From: an uncultured Leptotrichiaceae bacterium | GTDB taxonomy: Bacteria > Fusobacteriota > Fusobacteriia > Fusobacteriales > Leptotrichiaceae | Assembly (NCBI GenBank): GCA_938037005.1 | Contig: CALHVR010000077.1 | Location: forward strand, 1 to 16,336 | Direction: 5' to 3' | DNA length: 16,336 nucleotides | The notes under the pieces: generated by a model | Database searches by the model: none | Told to the model about the DNA's origin: nothing | Seen by the model: the letters and a program-made list of their open reading frames with translations, nothing else | Shown here: in pieces, positions 1 to 5,589 of the stretch | Position numbering within the stretch: position 1 is the first letter of the stretch | How the letters are laid out: each line of letters begins with the position of its first letter | Position numbers and translations under genes: made by a program

Positions 1-107
1 GGAGCAGCTTTCTTGAAGAGCTCCTTGCTGAGTTGAGAATCCTTCAACTCCTCCCCCACTTTCTCCATGTGGTAGAGCAAATCCTTTTTCACTTTCTTTG
101 CTTCCAT
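1..107 (-). CDS. 5' part of an unidentified leftward gene, cut by the window edge
   Basis: Reading leftward from ATG at 107-105, 35 codons stay open to the window edge. The peptide begins MEAKKVKKDLLYHMEKVGEE and is charged and helical; I do not recognise the family. Codons are rich in AAG, GAG, CTC and GTG, quite unlike the AAA/GAA/TTA-dominated genes from position 557 onward, so this piece probably comes from a different genome. No Shine-Dalgarno sequence precedes the ATG, but a Bacteroidota-type -7 box lies 26 bases upstream, and such genomes often lack strong ribosome binding sites. The start is supported only by the open frame and this context. Confidence 0.45.
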   Translation of the reverse strand, partial: MEAKKVKKDLLYHMEKVGEELKDSQLSKELFKKAA

Positions 108-133
108 ACAATACTTCTATGAGATTACGGGGG

Positions 134-141
134 CAAAGATA
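134..141 (-). promoter_or_regulatory. Bacteroidota-like -7 promoter box (TATCTTTG)
   Basis: On the minus strand the sequence TATCTTTG matches the TAnnTTTG -7 consensus of Bacteroidota primary sigma factors. It sits 26 bases upstream of the leftward ATG at 107. I see no convincing TTTG element at the -33 position, so the call rests on the -7 box and the matching composition of the fragment. Confidence 0.35.
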
Positions 142-147
142 GAAGCA

Positions 148-172
148 GGGTGTGCCGACGAGAGGCACACCC
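148..172. terminator. Perfect GC-rich hairpin at the composition boundary
   Basis: GGGTGTGCC (148-156) and GGCACACCC (164-172) form a perfect 9-bp stem with a 7-base loop (GACGAGA). It could be a terminator for a gene reading rightward in the source genome, but no clean T-tract follows on either strand. It lies exactly where GC-rich sequence gives way to AT-rich sequence. Confidence 0.4.
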
Positions 173-212
173 TTGAAAAATGTTGGAGAAAAATTAAAAT
201 TTAAAAATAAAC

Positions 213-240
213 TTGACAAATTGTAAAAACGAGGTAGAAT
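213..240 (+). promoter_or_regulatory. Sigma-70 promoter of the eut operon
   Basis: TTGACA (213-218), a 16-base spacer and TAGAAT (235-240) give a near-consensus sigma-70-type promoter. Transcription would start around 246-248, just before the first base of the riboswitch aptamer. This is the only strong promoter seen ahead of the eut genes. Confidence 0.7.
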
Positions 241-250
241 GTAACATGAA

Positions 251-404
251 GCTAGGTGTTGTAAAAAAACTTAATAAGGAAATCGGTTAGAATCCGGTAC
301 AGCCCCCACTACTGTGAAATGGACGAAAATATAAACCATTGAAATTTAAAAAATTTTGAGAAGGATATGAGTAGGATGAAGTTAGTCAGGAGACTTGCCT
401 AGAA
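251..404 (+). ncRNA. Cobalamin (B12) riboswitch aptamer
   Basis: The sequence has the ordered conserved blocks of the cobalamin riboswitch family (RF00174 type): an initial CTAGG strand, GGAAATCGG, GAATCCGGTAC, the B12-box-like CCCCCACTACTGTGAA (303-318), a variable arm, and the terminal block GTCAGGAGACTTGCCTAG (385-402). CTAGG (252-256) pairs with CCTAG (398-402) as the closing P1 helix. The box reads CCCACTACTGTG rather than the usual CCGCCACTGT, a tolerable variant. It sits between a good promoter and eutM, in the leader of an operon whose central enzyme needs adenosylcobalamin and which encodes its own cobalamin adenosyltransferase. Confidence 0.9.
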
Positions 405-420
405 GAATTTATATATAGTG

Positions 421-524
421 TTTTGGGAAGGGAAATAAACTATATCAAAATATTATAAATTTTTAATATATTCCCAGTATATTAATAATATTTTGATAGT
501 TTAGATTAGGCTTCTTTTTATTTT
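421..524 (+). promoter_or_regulatory. Riboswitch expression platform: nested hairpin followed by T-tract
   Basis: Bases 436-455 pair with 486-503 (18 bp, one 2-base bulge). Nested inside is a 7-bp stem, 464-470 with 478-484, with loop TTCCCAG. GGGAA at 425-429, outside the stem, is complementary to TTCCC in that loop (471-475), so a pseudoknot is possible. The hairpin is followed by GATTAGGC and then TTCTTTTTATTTT (512-524), a terminator-like T-tract. The P1 strand GCCTA (397-401) could pair instead with TAGGC (507-511), giving a route by which aptamer folding could change termination. Pairings were read by eye; no folding was run. Confidence 0.55.
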
Positions 525-543
525 AAAATATTATAGAAAATTA

Positions 544-829
544 GGAGGAAACGATTATGGCAACATTAAATGCGTTAGGAATGATTGAAACTAAAGGATT
601 AGTAGCAGCAATTGAAGCAGCAGATGCTATGGTTAAAGCAGCAAATGTAACATTAGTAGGAAAAGAACACGTAGGTGGAGGATTAGTAACAGTACTTGTA
701 AGAGGAGACGTTGGAGCAGTTAAAGCGGCAACTGATGCAGGAGCAGCAGCAGCAGAAAGAGTAGGAGAATTAGTTTCAATACATGTAATTCCTAGACCTC
801 ATAACGAAATTGAAGGAATTTTACCTAAA
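544..829 (+). repeat. eutM direct duplication, unit A (partner 2306-2591)
   Basis: 286 bases from the ribosome binding site GGAGG to the Pro-Lys codons at the end of eutM match 2306-2591 with nine mismatches and no gaps (about 97%). Eight mismatches are in coding sequence and six of those are silent. Similarity fades just before unit A and just after the Pro-Lys codons. The units are in direct orientation and flank eutS, eutP and the eutK-like gene. Confidence 0.9.
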
Positions 830-832
830 TAA
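557..832 (+). CDS. eutM: EutM-type BMC-H hexameric shell protein, copy 1
   Basis: A 91-residue single-domain BMC-H protein that tiles as hexamers to form the flat facets of the microcompartment shell. It opens with LNALGMIETKGLV, has the family KEHVGGGLVTVLVRGDV core, and ends in the EutM/PduA-type VIPRPHNEIEGILPK. The pore-lining region of this family lies near the KEHVGGG segment. ATG at 557 follows AGGAGG (543-548) at good spacing. It is the first gene after the riboswitch. It is 97% identical at nucleotide level to the second eutM at 2319, differing at residues 17 (Ala here, Gly there) and 75 (Ile here, Val there) and lacking the last five residues (VAEVE). Confidence 0.95.
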   Translation: MATLNALGMIETKGLVAAIEAADAMVKAANVTLVGKEHVGGGLVTVLVRGDVGAVKAATDAGAAAAERVGELVSIHVIPRPHNEIEGILPK

Positions 833-860
833 GCAAATTAAATAGAAAGGGATTTGTTAT

Positions 861-1208
861 ATGGAAGAAAAAAAACAAAGAGTGATACAGGAATATGTCC
901 CTGGTAGGCAACTTACATTAGCACATATAATTGCAAATCCTCAAAAAGATTTAGCAAAAAAGATAGGACTTTCAAATAATGAAGTAAATGCAATAGGAAT
1001 TTTAACTATTACCCCTGGAGAGGCTGCAATTATAGCAGCCGATTTAGCTACTAAGAGTGCCAATATTGAAATTGGATTTGTAGATAGATTTAGTGGGTCT
1101 GTTGTAATAAATGGTGATGTGTCAAGTATAGAAGCAGCTGTAACAGATATAATGGAATATTTTAAAAATACACTAAGATTTAGCGTAACAGAAATTACAA
1201 GGTCGTAG
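861..1208 (+). CDS. eutS: EutS BMC-H shell protein (permuted type)
   Basis: A 115-residue shell protein matching the EutS/PduU group: N-terminal IQEYVPGRQLTLAHIIANP (which forms the small beta-barrel over the pore in this group), then the permuted BMC fold with NAIGILTITPGEAAIIAADL and IGFVDRFSGSVVINGDV, ending FSVTEITRS. EutS hexamers are bent in characterised homologues and are thought to help shape shell edges. AAAGGG lies about 10 bases before the ATG. It sits 28 bases after eutM, and its stop is only two bases before the eutP start, so eutS and eutP are probably translationally coupled. Confidence 0.95.
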   Translation: MEEKKQRVIQEYVPGRQLTLAHIIANPQKDLAKKIGLSNNEVNAIGILTITPGEAAIIAADLATKSANIEIGFVDRFSGSVVINGDVSSIEAAVTDIMEYFKNTLRFSVTEITRS

Positions 1209-1210
1209 TT

Positions 1211-1645
1211 ATGAAAAAAATATTGTTAGTTGGAAAATCGGGTTGTGGAAAGACAACGCTGACACAAAGAATAAATGGAGAAAAGATAGAGTATAAAAAG
1301 ACTCAAATGGTAACACATTCAAAAGATATAATGGATAGTCCAGGAGAGTATTTGGAAAATAGAAGTATGTACAATGCGTTGATAATCACATCTTATGACT
1401 GTGATGTTATAGGAATGATGCTTGCAAGCAATGACGAAGATAGTATGTTTCCCCCAAGTTTTTCTTCAGCATTTACAAAACCTGTAATAGGAATTATATC
1501 TAAGTCTGAATTAGGTGGGGATATTGAAAGAGGGAAAGAAACATTAATTAATGCAGGAGCAGAAAGAGTATTTGTAATAAGTTCGTATGAGAATACGGGA
1601 ATTGATGAACTAATACAATATTTAAATGAAGAATCTCAAAATTAG
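1211..1645 (+). CDS. eutP: EutP, P-loop GTPase-like Eut protein
   Basis: A 144-residue EutP/PduV-family protein of Ras-like P-loop fold. The Walker A motif GKSGCGKTT is at residues 8-16, the switch II/G3 region is DSPGEY, and the base-recognition motif is degenerate (SKSE where a GTPase would have TKxD). EutP/PduV proteins are linked to microcompartments, and acetate-kinase-like activity has been reported for a EutP homologue; whether this one binds GTP or ATP cannot be told from sequence. It starts two bases after the eutS stop with only a weak AAGG upstream, which suggests coupling. The next gene begins 16 bases after its stop. Confidence 0.9.
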   Translation: MKKILLVGKSGCGKTTLTQRINGEKIEYKKTQMVTHSKDIMDSPGEYLENRSMYNALIITSYDCDVIGMMLASNDEDSMFPPSFSSAFTKPVIGIISKSELGGDIERGKETLINAGAERVFVISSYENTGIDELIQYLNEESQN

Positions 1646-1661
1646 AGGTGAGAAGTATAAT

Positions 1662-2297
1662 ATGGAATCATATGGTTACATAGAAACTTATGGATATGTC
1701 GCTTCTGTAGCAGCAGCAGATGCTGCGCTTAAAGCAGCAGATGTTAAATTGACAAACCTTTATTTAACAAAGGCTGCAATTTTAACAGTTGAAGTCTGTG
1801 GAGATGTAGCAGCAGTAAGAGCAGCTGTAGATGCGGGAGTTGCTGAAGCTCAAAGATTAGGTAAATTACTTGGAAGTAATGTAATCGCTAGAGTTGATGA
1901 AGAGACTGCGAAAATCTTGGTTGGTGGAATACAAGAAACTCAACAAAAAGAAAAAAAAGAGGAAGCTAAACAAGAAGAAGCTTCGATTGAAAGTGTAAAA
2001 GAAGTTGTAGTTGAGGAAGTTTTGGAAGAATTACAAGAACAAGAAAAAGTAGAATCAAAAGTTAGTGAAGCTGTAAGTGAAGAACAAGTGATTGAAACTG
2101 AAAAAAATACAGAAGTAGATGAAATAAGTGAAGAACAAGTAGAAAATAACTTAGAAAAATTGAGAAGAAAATATCGTAAGATGAGAGTTATTGAATTAAA
2201 ACAAAAAGTAAATAATTTAAAATTAGATTATAGCTGGAATCAAATTAAAGCTATGACAAGAGAAGAATTAATAGAAATATTACTTAATAATAAATAG
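1662..2297 (+). CDS. EutK-like BMC-H shell protein with acidic linker and C-terminal SAP/Rho-N-like domain
   Basis: A 211-residue protein. Residues 1-89 are a BMC-H domain (MESYGYIETYGYVASVAAAD, CGDVAAVRAAVDAGV). Residues 90-162 are a low-complexity linker of Glu, Lys, Gln and Val. Residues about 163-211 form a basic helical tail domain (EKLRRKYRKMRVIELKQKV, then YSWNQIKAMTREELIEILL) that by eye resembles SAP or Rho-N nucleic-acid-binding folds. Enterobacterial EutK likewise carries a C-terminal helical nucleic-acid-binding-type domain, so this may be its counterpart; the linker is much longer here. An in-frame ATG exists at 1626, but it overlaps eutP and has no ribosome binding site. ATG at 1662 follows GAGGTGAG and begins the BMC fold exactly, so I use it. 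Shell role is secure; the tail's ligand is unknown. Confidence 0.8.
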   Translation: MESYGYIETYGYVASVAAADAALKAADVKLTNLYLTKAAILTVEVCGDVAAVRAAVDAGVAEAQRLGKLLGSNVIARVDEETAKILVGGIQETQQKEKKEEAKQEEASIESVKEVVVEEVLEELQEQEKVESKVSEAVSEEQVIETEKNTEVDEISEEQVENNLEKLRRKYRKMRVIELKQKVNNLKLDYSWNQIKAMTREELIEILLNNK

Positions 2298-2305
2298 TTT
2301 TGAAT

Positions 2306-2591
2306 GGAGGAAACGAATATGGCAACATTAAATGCGTTAGGAATGATTGAAACTAAAGGATTAGTAGGAGCAATAGAAGCAGCAGATGCTATGGTTAAAG
2401 CAGCAAATGTAACATTAGTAGGAAAAGAACACGTAGGTGGAGGACTAGTAACAGTACTTGTAAGAGGAGACGTTGGAGCAGTTAAAGCAGCAACTGATGC
2501 AGGAGCAGCAGCAGCTGAAAGAGTAGGGGAATTAGTTTCAGTACATGTAATTCCTAGACCTCATAACGAAATTGAAGGGATTTTACCTAAA
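2306..2591 (+). repeat. eutM direct duplication, unit B (partner 544-829)
   Basis: Second unit of the 286-base direct repeat. The Shine-Dalgarno region and spacer are conserved along with the coding sequence, with one leader mismatch. High identity at synonymous sites implies recent duplication or ongoing gene conversion. Confidence 0.9.
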
Positions 2592-2609
2592 GTAGCGGAA
2601 GTAGAATAA
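2319..2609 (+). CDS. eutM: EutM-type BMC-H hexameric shell protein, copy 2
   Basis: A 96-residue BMC-H shell protein nearly identical to the first eutM, with Gly17, Val75 and a five-residue C-terminal extension (VAEVE) that brings it closer to the usual EutM length of about 97. The open frame extends to an ATG at 2304, but that ATG overlaps the ribosome binding site GGAGG (2306-2310); ATG at 2319 aligns with copy 1 and with the family, so it is the start. It lies directly before eutE, the usual eutM-eutE neighbourhood. Two nearly identical subunits could co-assemble in mixed hexamers; this is inference. Confidence 0.95.
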   Translation: MATLNALGMIETKGLVGAIEAADAMVKAANVTLVGKEHVGGGLVTVLVRGDVGAVKAATDAGAAAAERVGELVSVHVIPRPHNEIEGILPKVAEVE

Positions 2610-2637
2610 TAAATTATAGATGAAAGGAAATGACGGT

Positions 2638-4038
2638 ATGGATAGAGATTTACAGTCAATTCAAGAAGTAAGAGACTTATTAAAAAGTGCTAGCGCCGCT
2701 CATGAAATATACAAAAATTTCTCACAAGAACAAATAGATACAGTAATAAAAGAAATTAGTTTAGAAGCTCAAAAACATGAAGTAGAACTAGCAAGACTTG
2801 CTAACGAAGAAACAGGATTTGGTCGTTGGGAAGATAAAGTATTAAAAAATAGATTAGCAGCTGTTGGTGTTTATGAATCAATCAAAGACGTTAAAACAGT
2901 TGGAATATTATGTGAAGATAAAGAAGCAGGATTAATGGAAATAGGAGTTCCAATGGGGATAATTGCAGCTTTAATTCCATCAACAAACCCTACTTCAACT
3001 GTAATATATAAAGTTTTAATTTCTTTAAAAGCAGGGAATGCAGTTGTTATAAGCCCACATCCAAATGCTAAAGAAAGTATAATTAAAACAGCAAATTATT
3101 TAATAAATGCAGCAGAAAGAGCAGGAGCACCAAAAGGATTAATTGGTGTAATTACAACTCCATCATTACAAGCGACAAATGAATTGATGAAACATAAATT
3201 AACTTCGTTGATTTTAGCAACAGGTGGAGAAGCTATGGTTCATGCAGCTTATAGCTCTGGAACTCCAGCTATTGGAGTTGGACCAGGAAATGGACCATCA
3301 TTTATTGAAAGAAGTGCTGATATTAAATTAGCGGTTAAAAGAATTTTAGATAGTAAAACATTTGATAATGGAGTAATTTGTGCTTCAGAACAATCAATTG
3401 TAACAGAAGCAATTATTAAAGATGATGTTATTACTGAATTGAAAAAACAAGGAGCATATTTCTTAAATAAAGATGAAAGAAATAAAGTTGCAGCGATTTT
3501 AATGAGAGCAAATAATACGATGAATCCTAAAATTGTAGGAAGAAGTGCATTATATATAGCTTCAATGGCTGGAATTACAGTTCCTACAGAAACAAGAGTG
3601 TTAGTTTCTGAAGAAACAGAAGTTGGTAAATTTAATCCATTCTCAAGAGAAAAATTGTGTCCAGTATTAGGATTCTATGTTGAAGATACTTGGGAAAAAG
3701 CATGTGAAAGATGTATTGAAATATTGAAAAACGAAGGAATTGGGCATACAATGTCAATGCACTCAAATAATGTACATGTTATAAGAGAGTTTTCATTGAA
3801 AAAACCAATTTCAAGATTAATAATAAATACACCAGCAGCATTAGGTGGAGTTGGAGCAACTACTAATTTACCACCAGCATTTACATTAGGTTGTGGAACA
3901 GTAGGAGGAAGCTCTACTTCAGACAGTATTGGACCATTAAATCTAATTAATAAAAGAAGAATTGCTTATGGTTCAAAAGAATTGGATGATATAAAAGATC
4001 CAAGTTTAGAAACCAACATCAAATTATGCTTCAATTGA
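2638..4038 (+). CDS. eutE: EutE, CoA-acylating acetaldehyde dehydrogenase, with disrupted C-terminus
   Basis: Oxidises acetaldehyde to acetyl-CoA with NAD+ inside the microcompartment. Aldehyde dehydrogenase fold: cofactor-binding IPSTNPTSTVIYK (about residues 113-125), ATGGEAMV and GVGPGN, and the catalytic cysteine Cys248 in FDNGVICASEQS. The glycine-rich GGVGATTNLPPAFTLGCGT segment follows the AdhE/BMC-dehydrogenase pattern. An ATG at 2620 is in frame, but AAAGGA at 2623-2628 positions the ribosome on ATG 2638, which I choose. As read, the protein is 466 residues and ends TNIKLCFN. The +1 frame continues past this stop for 33 codons with a shell-targeting helix (see next feature), so a one-base indel between 4010 and 4035 probably truncates an original protein of about 494 residues. 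The catalytic domain is intact. Confidence 0.9.
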   Translation: MDRDLQSIQEVRDLLKSASAAHEIYKNFSQEQIDTVIKEISLEAQKHEVELARLANEETGFGRWEDKVLKNRLAAVGVYESIKDVKTVGILCEDKEAGLMEIGVPMGIIAALIPSTNPTSTVIYKVLISLKAGNAVVISPHPNAKESIIKTANYLINAAERAGAPKGLIGVITTPSLQATNELMKHKLTSLILATGGEAMVHAAYSSGTPAIGVGPGNGPSFIERSADIKLAVKRILDSKTFDNGVICASEQSIVTEAIIKDDVITELKKQGAYFLNKDERNKVAAILMRANNTMNPKIVGRSALYIASMAGITVPTETRVLVSEETEVGKFNPFSREKLCPVLGFYVEDTWEKACERCIEILKNEGIGHTMSMHSNNVHVIREFSLKKPISRLIINTPAALGGVGATTNLPPAFTLGCGTVGGSSTSDSIGPLNLINKRRIAYGSKELDDIKDPSLETNIKLCFN

Positions 4039-4123
4039 TAAAGGAAGTGACGATAAAGTTACGTCAACTAATGATGTTGAAGCAATAATAAGAAAAGTTT
4101 TGGGAGAATTATACAATAAATAA
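4010..4123 (+). pseudogene. Out-of-frame C-terminal tail of eutE with encapsulation peptide
   Basis: In the +1 frame relative to eutE, 33 codons from 4022 to the TAA at 4121-4123 encode a polar linker (NYASIDKGSDDKVTSTN) and then an amphipathic helix, DVEAIIRKVLGELYNK. That helix is a typical BMC encapsulation peptide and nearly repeats the N-terminus of the PduL-type protein (EVEKIVRELLGEL) and of EutC (DLKDVIAKVLGEM). The shift must lie between the +1-frame TAG at 4007-4009 and the zero-frame TGA at 4036-4038. Removing one A from GAAACC (4009-4014) or from the AAA at 4021-4023 restores one open frame. A sequencing error, a real mutation or recoding are all possible. Confidence 0.8.
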
Positions 4124-4145
4124 TATAGATAGGGTGTGAATTAAG

Positions 4146-4922
4146 ATGCCTGTAATAACAGAAGAAAAGTTAAGAAAACTTGAGAAAGAAGATAAGCTTT
4201 CTACACTTACGGTTACAACTAAAGATATTCTCACACCATCTGCTAAAGAATTTTTAAATCAAAAAGGTATTGTTATAAGAGATAATGAAGTAGCCAAAAA
4301 CACAAAAGTAAAAAAAGAGAGTGTTGAAGCTACTTCTACTCCAAAACAAGAGGTAGAAAAAAAAGAAAAACCTAAAAGACAATACTATGATTATATAACT
4401 GGTGGAGTTTATGAAAAAAAACCAGAATATATGACACAAATATTTGGAGATCATTTAGTAGTTAAAAATCATAAAAGAATAGTTTTAAGAGGTAAATTCG
4501 ATAGCCTTCAAGCTGAAATTATAAGATATTGGAAAAAATATAAAAAAAATAAAAAATTAGAAGCAGACTTTGCACAAGCATATAGATTTGTAAGAGATTT
4601 ATTTATAAGTGAAATGGTTGACTCTGAATTTGTAGACAGAGATGTGTTAGGATATGATATTGACACATTGAAAGAAATAACACATAATACACATAAATAT
4701 TATAAAACAGGACATTTGTTTGAAATAAATGTAGATTATGATGAAACTGTTATTGATATAAATTGTTTAAGAGCGATGTCAAGACAAATAGAGGTTGCAG
4801 CAGTTGATGCATTTTATAAAGATGGAAAAACTGAAAGAGTTGATATGTTAAAAGCTTTAAATAGATTAAGTAGTATATTCTATTTGATGATGTTAAAAGC
4901 CAATAATGGAGACTATAAATAG
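4146..4922 (+). CDS. eutT: EutT, ATP:cob(I)alamin adenosyltransferase
   Basis: A 258-residue protein that makes adenosylcobalamin for ethanolamine ammonia-lyase. The N-terminal module has ITEEKLRKL (residues 4-12) and ILTPSAKEFLNQKGIVI (28-44). A charged Lys/Glu linker follows, then the helical adenosyltransferase domain ending in VDMLKALNRLSSIFYLMML, the signature shared with enterobacterial EutT. The HX11CCX2C metal-binding motif described for Salmonella EutT is absent: there is only one cysteine, in DINCLRAM near residue 206. AGGGTG stands about 10 bases before the ATG. It follows the eutE tail by 22 bases and precedes eutD by 12. The cofactor it makes is also the probable ligand of the leader riboswitch, giving a possible feedback loop. 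Confidence 0.9.
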   Translation: MPVITEEKLRKLEKEDKLSTLTVTTKDILTPSAKEFLNQKGIVIRDNEVAKNTKVKKESVEATSTPKQEVEKKEKPKRQYYDYITGGVYEKKPEYMTQIFGDHLVVKNHKRIVLRGKFDSLQAEIIRYWKKYKKNKKLEADFAQAYRFVRDLFISEMVDSEFVDRDVLGYDIDTLKEITHNTHKYYKTGHLFEINVDYDETVIDINCLRAMSRQIEVAAVDAFYKDGKTERVDMLKALNRLSSIFYLMMLKANNGDYK

Positions 4923-4934
4923 ATAGGAGAAATT

Positions 4935-5579
4935 ATGGAGAAAACAGAAGTAGAAAAAATTGTGCGTGAATTACTTGGTGAATTAACTAAGGAATCAAAA
5001 AAAGAAAGCCAAGAATTTTTAGTTGAAGCATCAGGAAGACACGTACATTTATCTCAAGAACATGTAGAAGCACTTTTTGGAAAAGGTTATCAATTAACTC
5101 CAGCTAAAGAATTATCACAACCGGGACAATATGCTGCAAAAGAAAGAATTAGAGTAATAGGACCAAAAGGAGAGTTTTCAAATGTGGTTATTTTAGGACC
5201 ATGTAGAAATTTCTCACAAGTAGAATTATCTATGACAGATTGTAGAGATATTGGAATAAAAGGTGTGTTAAGAGAAAGTGGTAAAATATCAGGAACACCA
5301 GGAATTTTATTAGGTGTTGGGGATACGTATTTAAGACTTGAAGAAGGAGCGATTGTAGCTAAAAGACATATTCATATGACTCCAGAAGATGCTAAAAACT
5401 TTAATGTTAAAGATGGTGAAATCGTAAAAGTTAGAGTAAATGGAGAAAGACCCTTAATATTTGATGATGTATTGATAAGAGTAAAAGATACTTTTAAATT
5501 AGCTATGCATATTGATTATGATGAAGCTAATGCTTCAGGGTACAAAACTGGTTCAGCAGGAATAATTATAAAAGATTAG
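4935..5579 (+). CDS. eutD: PduL-type phosphate acyltransferase (EutD function) with N-terminal targeting helix
   Basis: A 214-residue PduL-family phosphotransacylase that converts acetyl-CoA and phosphate to acetyl-phosphate, recycling CoA inside the compartment. Two beta-barrel domains each carry a metal-binding HxH: RHVHLS (His36, His38) and RHIHMTP (His145, His147), plus MHIDYDEANA (His192) and the conserved MTDCRDIGI segment. It is unrelated to the Pta-type EutD of enterobacteria but has the same role in many Firmicutes-type eut loci. Residues 3-16 (KTEVEKIVRELLGE) form an amphipathic helix followed by a Lys/Glu/Ser linker, a classic encapsulation peptide. AGGAG lies six bases upstream of the ATG. 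Confidence 0.93.
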   Translation: MEKTEVEKIVRELLGELTKESKKESQEFLVEASGRHVHLSQEHVEALFGKGYQLTPAKELSQPGQYAAKERIRVIGPKGEFSNVVILGPCRNFSQVELSMTDCRDIGIKGVLRESGKISGTPGILLGVGDTYLRLEEGAIVAKRHIHMTPEDAKNFNVKDGEIVKVRVNGERPLIFDDVLIRVKDTFKLAMHIDYDEANASGYKTGSAGIIIKD

Positions 5580-5589
5580 GGGAATTCTG

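Noticed and set aside
1626..1661. Earlier ATG extending the EutK-like protein by 12 residues into eutP
   Set aside because: There is no ribosome binding site, the extra residues overlap the eutP end, and the BMC-H domain begins precisely at the ATG at 1662.
1960..2160. Glu/Lys repeats in the EutK-like linker as a tandem DNA repeat or CRISPR-like array
   Set aside because: The bases show GAA/AAA codon bias but no regular repeat unit or spacers. It is a low-complexity coding linker.
4010..4036. Programmed ribosomal frameshifting in eutE as the default explanation
   Set aside because: No slow codon with a strong internal Shine-Dalgarno, no classical slippery heptamer and no clear downstream stimulatory structure were seen. 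A simple indel or sequencing error is more likely, so I list recoding only as an alternative.
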